From contig CAMBSR010000040.1 of NCBI GenBank assembly GCA_945870475.1, positions 1 to 12,701 on the forward strand: a stretch of 12,701 bases of DNA. The letters run 5' to 3'. Below, piece after piece: positions 7,164 to 12,701 of the stretch. This DNA is from Phycisphaera mikurensis NBRC 102666 (lineage in GTDB: Bacteria; Planctomycetota; Phycisphaerae; Phycisphaerales; SM1A02). Both the position numbers and the translations under genes were made by a program. Numbering within the stretch: position 1 is the stretch's first letter; each line of letters opens with the position of its first letter. The notes beneath the pieces are model-generated. The model had not been told where the DNA came from and did no database searches. It saw nothing but the letters and a program-made list of their open reading frames with translations.

Positions 7164-7832
7164 ATGCAGTGGGAACCGCCTGCCGATCCGAGCGCGCTGG
7201 TCGTCGAGGAACACCTCGGCGTGCTGGAATTGCGCGGCCCCGGCGACCGGCCCGGCACGGGCGCGCACGTCGACCTCGGCGCCGCGGTGGCGCGCGGGTT
7301 CCGGCAGCTGCCGCTGGTGCGGGCCATGGGCGAACGCGCCGAGACCGTGGCCGACGCGACGGCCGGCCTCCTGGGCGACGCGTGGCTCCTGGCGCTCGCC
7401 GGATTCCGCGTCACGGCGTTCGAACGCTCGCCGCTGGTGGCGCGCCTGGTGCGCGATGGCCTGGTGCGCGCAGCGCGCGATCCGCGCGTGGACGCGGCGG
7501 CGCTCGCGCGGCTCACGTTCGTGGAGGGTGATGCGGCGGCGATCCTCGGCGAGCAATCCTTCGACGCGGTGCTCGTCGACCCGATGTTCCCGCCCAAGCG
7601 CAAGTCGAGTGCGCTTGCGCGCAAGGACGTGCGGCTCCTGCGCGCGGCGGTCGGCGACGATCCGGATGCCGACCGGCTGTTCGCGGCCGCGCGCCGCGCC
7701 GCGCGCATCCGTGTGGCAGTCAAGCGTGCCGATGACTCGCCCGACATTGCCGGCGCCCCCGCGCCCGACCTTCGATTCGAGGGCCGTACCGCGCGCTTCG
7801 ACGTCTATCTTCCGCACCGGAGCGCCCCATGA
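7164..7832 (+). CDS. rsmJ: 16S rRNA (guanine1516-N2)-methyltransferase RsmJ
   Basis: This 222-residue SAM-dependent methyltransferase makes m2G1516 in 16S rRNA. Motif I is VADATAGLLGDAWLLALAG (62-80), followed by FERSPLVARLVRDGL (86-100), the acidic end of the SAM site. Motif IV is VLVDPMFPPKRKSSAL (136-151), then LLRAAVGDDPDADRL and the conserved VAVKRADDSP (184-193), and FDVYLP at the C-terminus. Order and wording match E. coli RsmJ (YhiQ), which is about 250 residues; this protein lacks the first part of its N-terminal region. The homology begins at LGVLELR/HVDLG, which agrees with a start at ATG 7164. The last four bases overlap rsmE (ATGA), so translation of the two is coupled. The gene is divergent from cbs. 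Confidence 0.88.
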   Translation: MQWEPPADPSALVVEEHLGVLELRGPGDRPGTGAHVDLGAAVARGFRQLPLVRAMGERAETVADATAGLLGDAWLLALAGFRVTAFERSPLVARLVRDGLVRAARDPRVDAAALARLTFVEGDAAAILGEQSFDAVLVDPMFPPKRKSSALARKDVRLLRAAVGDDPDADRLFAAARRAARIRVAVKRADDSPDIAGAPAPDLRFEGRTARFDVYLPHRSAP

Positions 7833-8542
7833 GCATGCCTTGGTTCCACGCATCCCGCCTGCCCGCCGTCGGTGACGTGGTCGTGCTCGACCGCGACGAG
7901 GCCAAGCATGCCGTCGGCGTACGGCGTCTGGGTTCCGGCGACGGCGTCACGATCTTCGACGGAATCGGCGGCACCGCGCAGGCCGCGCTCACCGGCGAGC
8001 GGGACCGCGACGGCGGCGTGCTGGCGCGCGTGGGCGCCGTGAGCCGCGTGGAACGCAGCGGCGTGGACGTGGTTGCCGGCATCGCGCCGCCGAAGGGCGA
8101 CCGCTGGTCGACGGCACTCGACATGCTCGGCCAGCTCGGCGTCTCGGCGGTGGTTCCGCTAGTCACCGCGCACGGCGTGGTGGATGCCGCGGACATCAAC
8201 CGTCCGCGCGCGGAGCGGATCCTCCTGGAGTCCTGCAAGCAGAGCAGGGGGGCGTGGCTTCCGCGCCTCGCTCCCGCGGCGTCGCTCGCGGACTTCGTGC
8301 GCCAGTCTCGCGCGGATGGTCGCACGGTGATGCTTGCGCATCCGGGCGGCGTGTCGATTGCGTCGTGCGAGGCTCCGAGCGTGGCGATCGCCATCGGCCC
8401 GGAGGGCGGGTTCAGTGCGCAGGAGGTGGAGTCCGCGGTGTCGGCTGGCGCGGTGACCGTGGACCTTGGTCCGACGATCCTCCGCGTCGAGACTGCGGCG
8501 GTCTCGATGGCCGCGGCATTGCGCGCGCGGCCGGCCGGGTGA
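7829..8542 (+). CDS. rsmE: 16S rRNA (uracil1498-N3)-methyltransferase RsmE
   Basis: This 237-residue SPOUT-type (knotted) methyltransferase forms m3U1498 in 16S rRNA. The N-terminal PUA-like part ends near residue 75. IAPPKGDRWSTALDMLGQLG (85-104) opens the catalytic domain, followed by the ESCKQSRGAWLPRL block (134-147). The SAM-binding knot carries IGPEGGFSAQEVE (189-201) and LGPTILRVETA (213-223), which are the family signatures. Length is normal. ATG 7829 overlaps the rsmJ stop as ATGA; a second ATG two codons on is a less likely start. The usual Lys of the QKATELG motif is Leu here (DMLGQLG). The stop codon is one base from the 3' end of the convergent tRNA-Ala gene, so read-through of this mRNA is antisense to the tRNA. 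Confidence 0.94.
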   Translation: MSMPWFHASRLPAVGDVVVLDRDEAKHAVGVRRLGSGDGVTIFDGIGGTAQAALTGERDRDGGVLARVGAVSRVERSGVDVVAGIAPPKGDRWSTALDMLGQLGVSAVVPLVTAHGVVDAADINRPRAERILLESCKQSRGAWLPRLAPAASLADFVRQSRADGRTVMLAHPGGVSIASCEAPSVAIAIGPEGGFSAQEVESAVSAGAVTVDLGPTILRVETAAVSMAAALRARPAG

Positions 8543-8543
8543 A

Positions 8544-8616
8544 TGGAGCGCACCGGGGTCGAACCGGTAACCCCCGCCTTGCAAAGGCGGTGCTCTTCCA
8601 ATTGAGCTAGCGCCCC
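8544..8616 (-). tRNA. tRNA-Ala (anticodon UGC)
   Basis: A complete 73-base cloverleaf can be drawn on the minus strand. The acceptor stem is GGGGCGC with GCGCTCC, containing the G3:U70 pair that is the alanine identity element, and A73 is the discriminator base. The D arm is GCTC-AATTGGAA-GAGC. The anticodon arm is CCGCC-TTTGCAA-GGCGG (anticodon TGC), the variable region has 5 bases, and the T arm is ACCGG-TTCGACC-CCGGT. Positions 15 and 48 form an A-U Levitt pair. CCA is not encoded (ATTCA follows in the DNA), so it must be added by the nucleotidyltransferase. The gene is isolated from any rRNA operon and lies convergent to rsmE with one base between. Confidence 0.97.
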
Positions 8617-8626
8617 GGGACGGCGC

Positions 8627-8632
8627 AGTATA
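8627..8632 (-). promoter_or_regulatory. -10 box of the tRNA-Ala gene
   Basis: The minus-strand hexamer TATACT (five of six matches to TATAAT) ends 10 bases before the mature tRNA 5' end, which would give a 5' leader of only a few bases. A good -35 element is not evident at the expected distance. Confidence 0.55.
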
Positions 8633-8713
8633 GGGCGGAGTCGGGCCGCCGCCGATGCGCTTGGCACTTGGAAACGGACTGACGGCGGAAATTGATCGAA
8701 GGCCGCACAAAGA

Positions 8714-8742
8714 CCGAAGGCCCGCGCGGGGCGGGCCTTCGG
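8714..8742 (-). terminator. Rho-independent terminator of the SH3b gene
   Basis: A 12-bp perfect stem (CCGAAGGCCCGC at 8714-8725 pairing with GCGGGCCTTCGG at 8731-8742) has a 5-base loop. It lies 32 bases beyond the SH3b-protein stop. On the minus strand the stem is followed by TCTTTGTG, a modest T-rich tail; on the plus strand no T-run follows. It therefore fits termination of the minus-strand gene and insulates it from the tRNA. Confidence 0.75.
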
Positions 8743-8774
8743 ATGCTGTGTGGAACGTACCCGTCCTGGCTGAC

Positions 8775-10385
8775 TCAGGGAGTCGCGCCACGTGCCGGAG
8801 TGAAGTCCTCCGGGCAGAGGGCGGATTCCGGCGAGGGCGCTTCGGGGGCGGTGGTCGCCGGCACGAACTTGCCGGCCTCCTCCACGGGACGCGTCGCCTC
8901 GGTCTTCGTCACCTGCGGCGTGTCGCGCTGGGTGAGGATGTCGATCGAGAGCGGCGAGATCACCGTGAGGCGCAGCGCGGGATCGAACTGCTTGCCGCCC
9001 TTGACGCCCACCAGCGTGCCGATCATCGGTGCCATCGCGATGTCCGCGTTGGGTTCGACGTAGGCAATCGTGGCACTCGTCATCGGGTCGCAGATGCGGT
9101 ACAGCTCGGGGAGGCGCTGGCCGTCGTACACGGCGCTCGCGTTGAGGATCCCGATGGCCGTGAAGTCCGCGCGGCGCTGGATGTTGAGGATCAGGTCGGC
9201 GATCCCCTTCTTGTTGGTGTCGAGGCTCGCCTTGGTGCGCTCGAGCTTCTGCACCTCCGACTGCGTCTCTAGGAGGAGCGTCAGCTGCTGCGCGCGGGCC
9301 CCGGCAACGCCCTTGACGCTGCCAGCGGAGCCGTCCTGTGCGGCCAGTTCCTCGTACTTGGCCTTGAGGGCCTCGAACTCGGCACCGGCATCGGGCTGCG
9401 AACGGACGGCCTTGAACTGCTGTTCGAGGTCATCGAAGGTCGCGCGGCTCGACGTCCACTTGGGCGTGGTGGTGCGCGTGGTCGTGACCGTGGTGGTCAC
9501 CACGGTGCCGGGGGCAGTCGTGCCCTCGGTGGTGGCTGCATTCACGGCCTTCGGCCCGAGCAGCGGCGGAATCGCGGGCGAGCCGGACGAGGTGGTCGTC
9601 GTGGTGCTCGTTCCGATGTCCGGCGTGACCGGCGTCGGCGCGGGTGCGCCGGCATTCGGCTGGTTCACGGGCGTGACGACGCCTGCGGAAGCAGGGGCTG
9701 CAGCGACGGTCGTCGTGGCGGCGGCTGCCGTGGCGACGGTCGTCGTGGGAGTCGTGACGTTGTTCGCGGGGGCGGCGTTCGCCATCGCGGTTTCTGCATC
9801 GCTTGCGCGGCGCAGGAACTGCATGTTGATCCATGCTTCGGCGGTTGCCGGCACCTTCACCTTGTAGACGGATTCCTTCTCGCCGTCGGCCGTGCCGAGC
9901 ACGGTGAGCGTGGTGCCTGCGTCTGCGAAGCCGATCTGCTTCCAGCTCTTGTCGGGCGAGCTGCCGGCTTCCACGTTCGGTGCGCGCAGTTCGGTGCGTG
10001 CGCCAACGGTGGCCGTGGTGCGGTCCGCCGAGAGCGTGACGCGGCGGTCAGCCGGCACGAACGCGCAGACGTCACCGAATGCGTTGCCCTGCGTCTGGAC
10101 GCGAGCCCAGCCGTACTCCTCCTTGAGCACGTGGACGAAGTCTCCCTGCTTGAGCTTGCCGAACGCATAGGCGCTCTGCGCGCTCGGGCCGGAGCGGACG
10201 TTCACGGCATTGCCGGTCACGACTGCCCAGTAGGCGGTGTTGGTACCGTCGGTCGCGGAGGACGCGACAGGCGCGCCCGCTTGCGGGGCGGCGTACACAG
10301 AAGGCGAGAGGGTGAGCAGGGTCGCTGATGCCAGCATCATGCCAGCGGCGCCCCGCATCCGTGCGGGTGTGCTTCCTTGCAGCAT
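8775..10385 (-). CDS. Secreted SH3b-domain protein with Thr/Ala linker and coiled coil
   Basis: The protein has 536 residues. A signal peptide is evident (hydrophobic ASATLLTLSPSVYA, likely cleavage after residue 32). A bacterial SH3 domain at about 52-112 contains the signature VNVRSGPS (61-68) and WARV. A second, degenerate SH3-like unit covers about 125-192. Residues 193-310 form a low-complexity linker rich in Thr, Ala, Val and Pro. About 315-400 look like a coiled coil (FDDLEQQFKAV, EFEALKAKYEELAA, SEVQKLERTKASL). A beta-rich module follows at about 405-485 (LYRICDP, TIAYVEP, LTVISP), perhaps another SH3-like fold, then a Pro-rich tail. SH3b domains often bind cell-wall peptides, but no enzyme domain is present. 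ATG 10385 lies 6 bases after TATCCT; ATG 10358 (MRGAAGMMLAS) is an alternative start. The open frame to 12329 is antisense of the TolC gene. It is divergent from that gene by 36 bp, suggesting joint envelope function. The specific role is unknown. Confidence 0.85.
   Translation of the reverse strand: MLQGSTPARMRGAAGMMLASATLLTLSPSVYAAPQAGAPVASSATDGTNTAYWAVVTGNAVNVRSGPSAQSAYAFGKLKQGDFVHVLKEEYGWARVQTQGNAFGDVCAFVPADRRVTLSADRTTATVGARTELRAPNVEAGSSPDKSWKQIGFADAGTTLTVLGTADGEKESVYKVKVPATAEAWINMQFLRRASDAETAMANAAPANNVTTPTTTVATAAAATTTVAAAPASAGVVTPVNQPNAGAPAPTPVTPDIGTSTTTTTSSGSPAIPPLLGPKAVNAATTEGTTAPGTVVTTTVTTTRTTTPKWTSSRATFDDLEQQFKAVRSQPDAGAEFEALKAKYEELAAQDGSAGSVKGVAGARAQQLTLLLETQSEVQKLERTKASLDTNKKGIADLILNIQRRADFTAIGILNASAVYDGQRLPELYRICDPMTSATIAYVEPNADIAMAPMIGTLVGVKGGKQFDPALRLTVISPLSIDILTQRDTPQVTKTEATRPVEEAGKFVPATTAPEAPSPESALCPEDFTPARGATP
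9703..9748. repeat. 16-bp direct repeat in the Thr/Ala linker
   Basis: GCGACGGTCGTCGTGG occurs at 9703-9718 and again at 9733-9748, exactly 30 bases (ten codons) apart. On the coding (minus) strand both copies encode TTTVA. This is a small in-frame repeat typical of low-complexity linkers, which expand and contract by slippage. Confidence 0.7.
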
Positions 10386-10391
10386 GCCATC

Positions 10392-10397
10392 AGGATA
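10392..10397 (-). promoter_or_regulatory. Putative -10 box of the SH3b gene (leaderless)
   Basis: The minus-strand hexamer TATCCT is followed by 6 bases (GATGGC) and then ATG 10385. It would start transcription at the start codon, or give a 27-base leader if translation begins at ATG 10358. No -35 element is recognisable. Confidence 0.4.
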
Positions 10398-10408
10398 ACG
10401 AGACTCAC

Positions 10409-10414
10409 TACACT
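10409..10414 (+). promoter_or_regulatory. Putative -10 box of the TolC-family gene (leaderless)
   Basis: TACACT is followed by 7 bases (TCGCGAG) and then ATG 10422. There is no Shine-Dalgarno sequence. The region where its -35 would lie overlaps the start of the divergent SH3b gene and is close to that gene's own -10 box, so the two promoters probably compete or are co-regulated. Confidence 0.45.
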
Positions 10415-10421
10415 TCGCGAG

Positions 10422-12239
10422 ATGCTTCCCGACCGGACACGCAGGAATTTCAAGATCTCTCCCGCCGCGCGGGGATGGCGTCTTGCCTGCAGCGGGTTGG
10501 TAGCCATCACCGTGGTCGCCGGCTGCAAGACCCCCCTCCGGGAGGAGGCCGATGCCGAACTGCAGCGGAGCCTCGACGCCACCCTGACTCGGGAGGCCGG
10601 ATCGGCCGCGGCGCCCGGCTCCGGCTTCCAGGCCGAGGCCGAGACCAGTTCCGTCTTCGAGAGCCTGAAGGGCCAGCGCGCCACGCTCGATGCCATGGGC
10701 CCCCAGGCCGCCAGCGCCGGCGTGGGGCTCAACGTCGGCCCGGACCTCGACGGCAAGCGCCCCCGCGAGGTGCTCCTGACCCTCCAGCAGGCCATTGCCT
10801 CCACTGTCCAGAACAACCTGGGTGTCCAGCAGGCCCGCCTCGAGGAGGCGATGACCCAGACGGACATCATCCAGGCCGAGGCCGTCTTCGACACCGTCCT
10901 CTTCGCCAAGGGCGGCTACGAGCGAAGCAACATCCCGCAGCCCGTCCTGGACCTGAGCGGCGGCGGTGGCGGCAGCTTCCTCCTGAACCCCCGAGCGGAC
11001 CAGAAGAACGCGAACCTGGAGTCCGGTTTCGAGCAGCGGTTCGCCACCGGTGGCAACCTGGCCGTCTCCACCCGGATGCAGCGCCAGGAGTTCACCGACC
11101 CGAACGACCAGATCTCGCCGAACCCGTCCTTCCTGAACTCGGTCAACCTGACCCTGAGCCAGCCGCTCCTGCGGAACTTCGGCACCGACGTCAACCTGGC
11201 CAGCCTGCGCCTGGCACGCAACCAGGACCGGCGCGCCCTCCAGCTCCTGCGGCGATCGCTCCTGGATTCGGTGGCCCGGACAGAGGCGCTCTATTGGCAG
11301 GTCTTCGTCGCTCGTGCGCGCCTTGTGAGCGCGGAGTGGCTGCTGAAGGTCGGTGAGGACGTTCGGACGCTCCTGGAGCGCCGGCGCCAGTACGACACCT
11401 CGCTTGCGCAGTACGCGGACGCCGTCTCGAAGGTGGAGGACCGCCGTGCGTCGGTCATCCGCGCCCAGCGTGACCTGCAGCGCGCCGTCAACGAGCTGAA
11501 GCGTGCCATGAACGACCCGCGCCTGCCGGTGGGCGGCAGCGAGACGATCGTGGTGGTGGACACGCCGGTCGACCAGCCGCTCCGCTGCAGCGTGGCGGAT
11601 TCGATGGCCACGGCGCTCGCGCAGAACCCCACGGTGTCCGCCGCGCTCCTCTCGATCGACGACGGTGCCATCGGCGTCGACGTGGCCGACAACGGGCGCC
11701 TGCCGCAGCTCGACCTCCTGACCACCGGCGCGCTCTACGGGCTCAACAGCAACTTCGGGGACGCCTGGAACGACCTCGGCGACAACGACTGGATCGAGTA
11801 CTCCGTGGCCGCCACGTTCCGCCAGCCCATCGGGAACCGTGCGGCAGAGGCTGAATACCGCCGTGCGCGGCTGGCCCGCTCGCGCGCGGTCATCGTCTAC
11901 AAGACCGCCGTGCAGGGCGCCGTGCTCGACGTGCGCAATGCGCTGCAGGAAGCCTACGCCGGGTATCGCCTGATTTCGCAGACGCGCGCGCAGCGACTGG
12001 CTGCCGCGGAGAACATGCGCGCGCTCGCGCTCGATGAAGAGAACATCGCGCAGCTCACCCCCGAGTTCCTGGCGCTCAAGTTCCTGCGCCAGGACGGCCT
12101 GGCCTCCACGCAGTTCGCCGAGGCGACCGCGCTGGCCGACTACAACATCGCCATTGCCAACCTGTACGCGGCGATGGGCACCGCGCTGGAGCGCAACCGG
12201 ATCGAGCTGTCGCTCGTGGACGTCGAACCGTCGAAGTGA
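10422..12239 (+). CDS. TolC-family outer-membrane efflux lipoprotein
   Basis: This 605-residue member of the outer membrane efflux protein (TolC/OEP) family would trimerise into a channel-tunnel spanning the outer membrane and periplasm for export or efflux. The basic N-terminus, hydrophobic stretch (LACSGLVAIT) and lipobox VAGC with Cys35 predict a lipoprotein. An unusual extension at about 36-112 precedes the first OEP half, which starts near REVLLTLQQAI (115). The family pattern is visible in the first half: LTLSQPLLRNFG (243-254), followed by long helices (RRSLLDSVARTEALYWQVFVARARL). The second half repeats it: SMATALAQNP (394-403), YSVAATFRQPIGN (460-472), long helices (AEAEYRRARLARSRA), and the TSS-like ASTQFAEATALADYNIAIANL near the end. 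ATG 10422 is chosen because it gives a proper signal peptide and follows a -10-like box. No inner-membrane pump or adaptor gene is in the window; the divergent SH3b protein is the only likely envelope partner. Confidence 0.92.
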   Translation: MLPDRTRRNFKISPAARGWRLACSGLVAITVVAGCKTPLREEADAELQRSLDATLTREAGSAAAPGSGFQAEAETSSVFESLKGQRATLDAMGPQAASAGVGLNVGPDLDGKRPREVLLTLQQAIASTVQNNLGVQQARLEEAMTQTDIIQAEAVFDTVLFAKGGYERSNIPQPVLDLSGGGGGSFLLNPRADQKNANLESGFEQRFATGGNLAVSTRMQRQEFTDPNDQISPNPSFLNSVNLTLSQPLLRNFGTDVNLASLRLARNQDRRALQLLRRSLLDSVARTEALYWQVFVARARLVSAEWLLKVGEDVRTLLERRRQYDTSLAQYADAVSKVEDRRASVIRAQRDLQRAVNELKRAMNDPRLPVGGSETIVVVDTPVDQPLRCSVADSMATALAQNPTVSAALLSIDDGAIGVDVADNGRLPQLDLLTTGALYGLNSNFGDAWNDLGDNDWIEYSVAATFRQPIGNRAAEAEYRRARLARSRAVIVYKTAVQGAVLDVRNALQEAYAGYRLISQTRAQRLAAAENMRALALDEENIAQLTPEFLALKFLRQDGLASTQFAEATALADYNIAIANLYAAMGTALERNRIELSLVDVEPSK

Positions 12240-12249
12240 ATGCCGCCGC

Positions 12250-12253
12250 GGAG
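12250..12253 (+). promoter_or_regulatory. Ribosome-binding site of the tsaC/sua5 gene
   Basis: GGAG lies 8 bases before ATG 12262, in the 22-bp gap after the TolC-family stop. It supports this start and suggests co-transcription with the upstream gene. Confidence 0.55.
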
Positions 12254-12261
12254 CGCCAACG

Positions 12262-12701
12262 ATGCCCACCATCCTTGAACCGACAGACCTCTCGATCGAA
12301 CTCGCCGCCGATGCGATGCGCGCCGGCAAGGCGGTGGCGTTCCCGACCGAGACGGTCTACGGACTCGGCGCGCTGACGCTCGACCCGCGTGCCATCGCCG
12401 AGGTCTACCGCCTGAAGTGGCGCCCGGCCAACAACCCGCTGATCGCCCACGTACTTGACGCGCGTGGTGCGAAGTCCATCGTGGAAGGCTGGGACCCGCG
12501 CTGCGACGAGCTGGCATCGCGCCTCTGGCCCGGTCCGCTGACACTGGTGCTGCCGCGACGCGCGTGCGTGCCGGCCGAGGCGGTCGGCGGACGCGCCAGC
12601 ATCGCGGTGCGGTCGCCGAGCCATCCGGTGGCGCGGCGCCTCCTGGAAGAACTCGGCGGTGCCGCGGTGAGCGCACCCAGCGCCAACCGCTCCGGGCACG
12701 T
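12262..12701 (+). CDS. L-threonylcarbamoyladenylate synthase (YrdC/Sua5 family), 3'-partial
   Basis: The frame starts at ATG 12262 and runs off the window after 146 codons. It makes threonylcarbamoyl-AMP from threonine, bicarbonate and ATP, the first step of tRNA t6A37 synthesis in the cytosol. The YrdC-fold signatures appear in order: VAFPTETVYGLG (25-36), LKWRPANNPLIAHV (51-64) carrying the KxRP nucleotide/threonine-binding motif, LWPGPLTLVLPRR, SIAVRSPSHPVARRLL, and AAVSAPSANRSGH at the edge. The short form (TsaC/YrdC) and the long form with a Sua5 domain cannot be told apart because the C-terminus is missing. It lies 22 bp after the TolC-family gene with a GGAG ribosome-binding site, so it is probably in the same transcript although functionally unrelated. 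Confidence 0.93.
   Translation, partial: MPTILEPTDLSIELAADAMRAGKAVAFPTETVYGLGALTLDPRAIAEVYRLKWRPANNPLIAHVLDARGAKSIVEGWDPRCDELASRLWPGPLTLVLPRRACVPAEAVGGRASIAVRSPSHPVARRLLEELGGAAVSAPSANRSGH

Noticed and set aside
7112..7747. N-terminal extension of the cbs frame by about 212 codons
   Set aside because: It lies antisense to rsmJ and its product is Ser/Arg/Ala-rich. The conserved fold begins at the ATG at 7111.
10386..12329. N-terminal extension of the SH3b frame by about 648 codons
   Set aside because: It is antisense to the TolC-family gene, and a good signal peptide begins at the internal ATG.
12412..12453. Trp in the KxRP motif of the Sua5/YrdC protein (KWRP rather than KGRP)
   Set aside because: The x position varies in the family; E. 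coli YrdC has KQRP. The conserved Lys, Arg and Pro are all present.

Overview
The window is GC-rich (close to 70% by eye), tightly packed and built from chromosomal genes; no gap between genes exceeds about 160 bases. The gene content, large unrecognised secreted or membrane proteins and a lipoprotein-type TolC homologue suggest a Gram-negative-type bacterium with an outer membrane. I suspect a planctomycete of the Phycisphaerae kind, but that is inference from style, not from a marker gene.

Layout. Left end, plus strand: a large single-pass membrane protein (889 codons, possibly cut by the window edge) is coupled by a 1-base TGATG overlap to a second exported protein of 275 residues. I recognise neither. 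Their transcript runs tail-to-tail into a minus-strand unit, and the two last genes overlap by 18 bp. That minus-strand unit reads, from right to left, cystathionine beta-synthase (7111-5729), a cystathionine gamma-lyase/gamma-synthase family enzyme (5708-4503), then an exported helical protein with LTxxQ motifs of the Spy/CpxP type (4416-3493). The two enzymes form a transsulfuration pair linking homocysteine and cysteine.

Divergent from cystathionine beta-synthase, with 52 bp between start codons, lie two 16S rRNA methyltransferases joined by an ATGA overlap: RsmJ (7164-7832) and RsmE (7829-8542). An isolated tRNA-Ala(UGC) gene on the minus strand ends one base after the rsmE stop. To its right come a tRNA promoter and a strong hairpin terminator belonging to the next minus-strand gene.

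Right end: a secreted SH3b-domain protein (minus, 10385-8775) is divergent from a TolC-family outer-membrane lipoprotein (plus, 10422-12239), with only 36 bp between the start codons. The TolC gene is followed after 22 bp by tsaC/sua5 (threonylcarbamoyl-AMP synthase), which runs off the window.

Genes used in translation recur: two rRNA methyltransferases, a tRNA and the first enzyme of tRNA t6A synthesis. The most interesting cross-cutting signal is regulatory: at the divergent starts a TANNNT-like -10 box lies 6-7 bases before the start codon, which predicts leaderless mRNAs. Genes inside operons instead use a Shine-Dalgarno sequence or stop/start overlap. I see no mobile element, CRISPR array, phage gene or obvious defence system.
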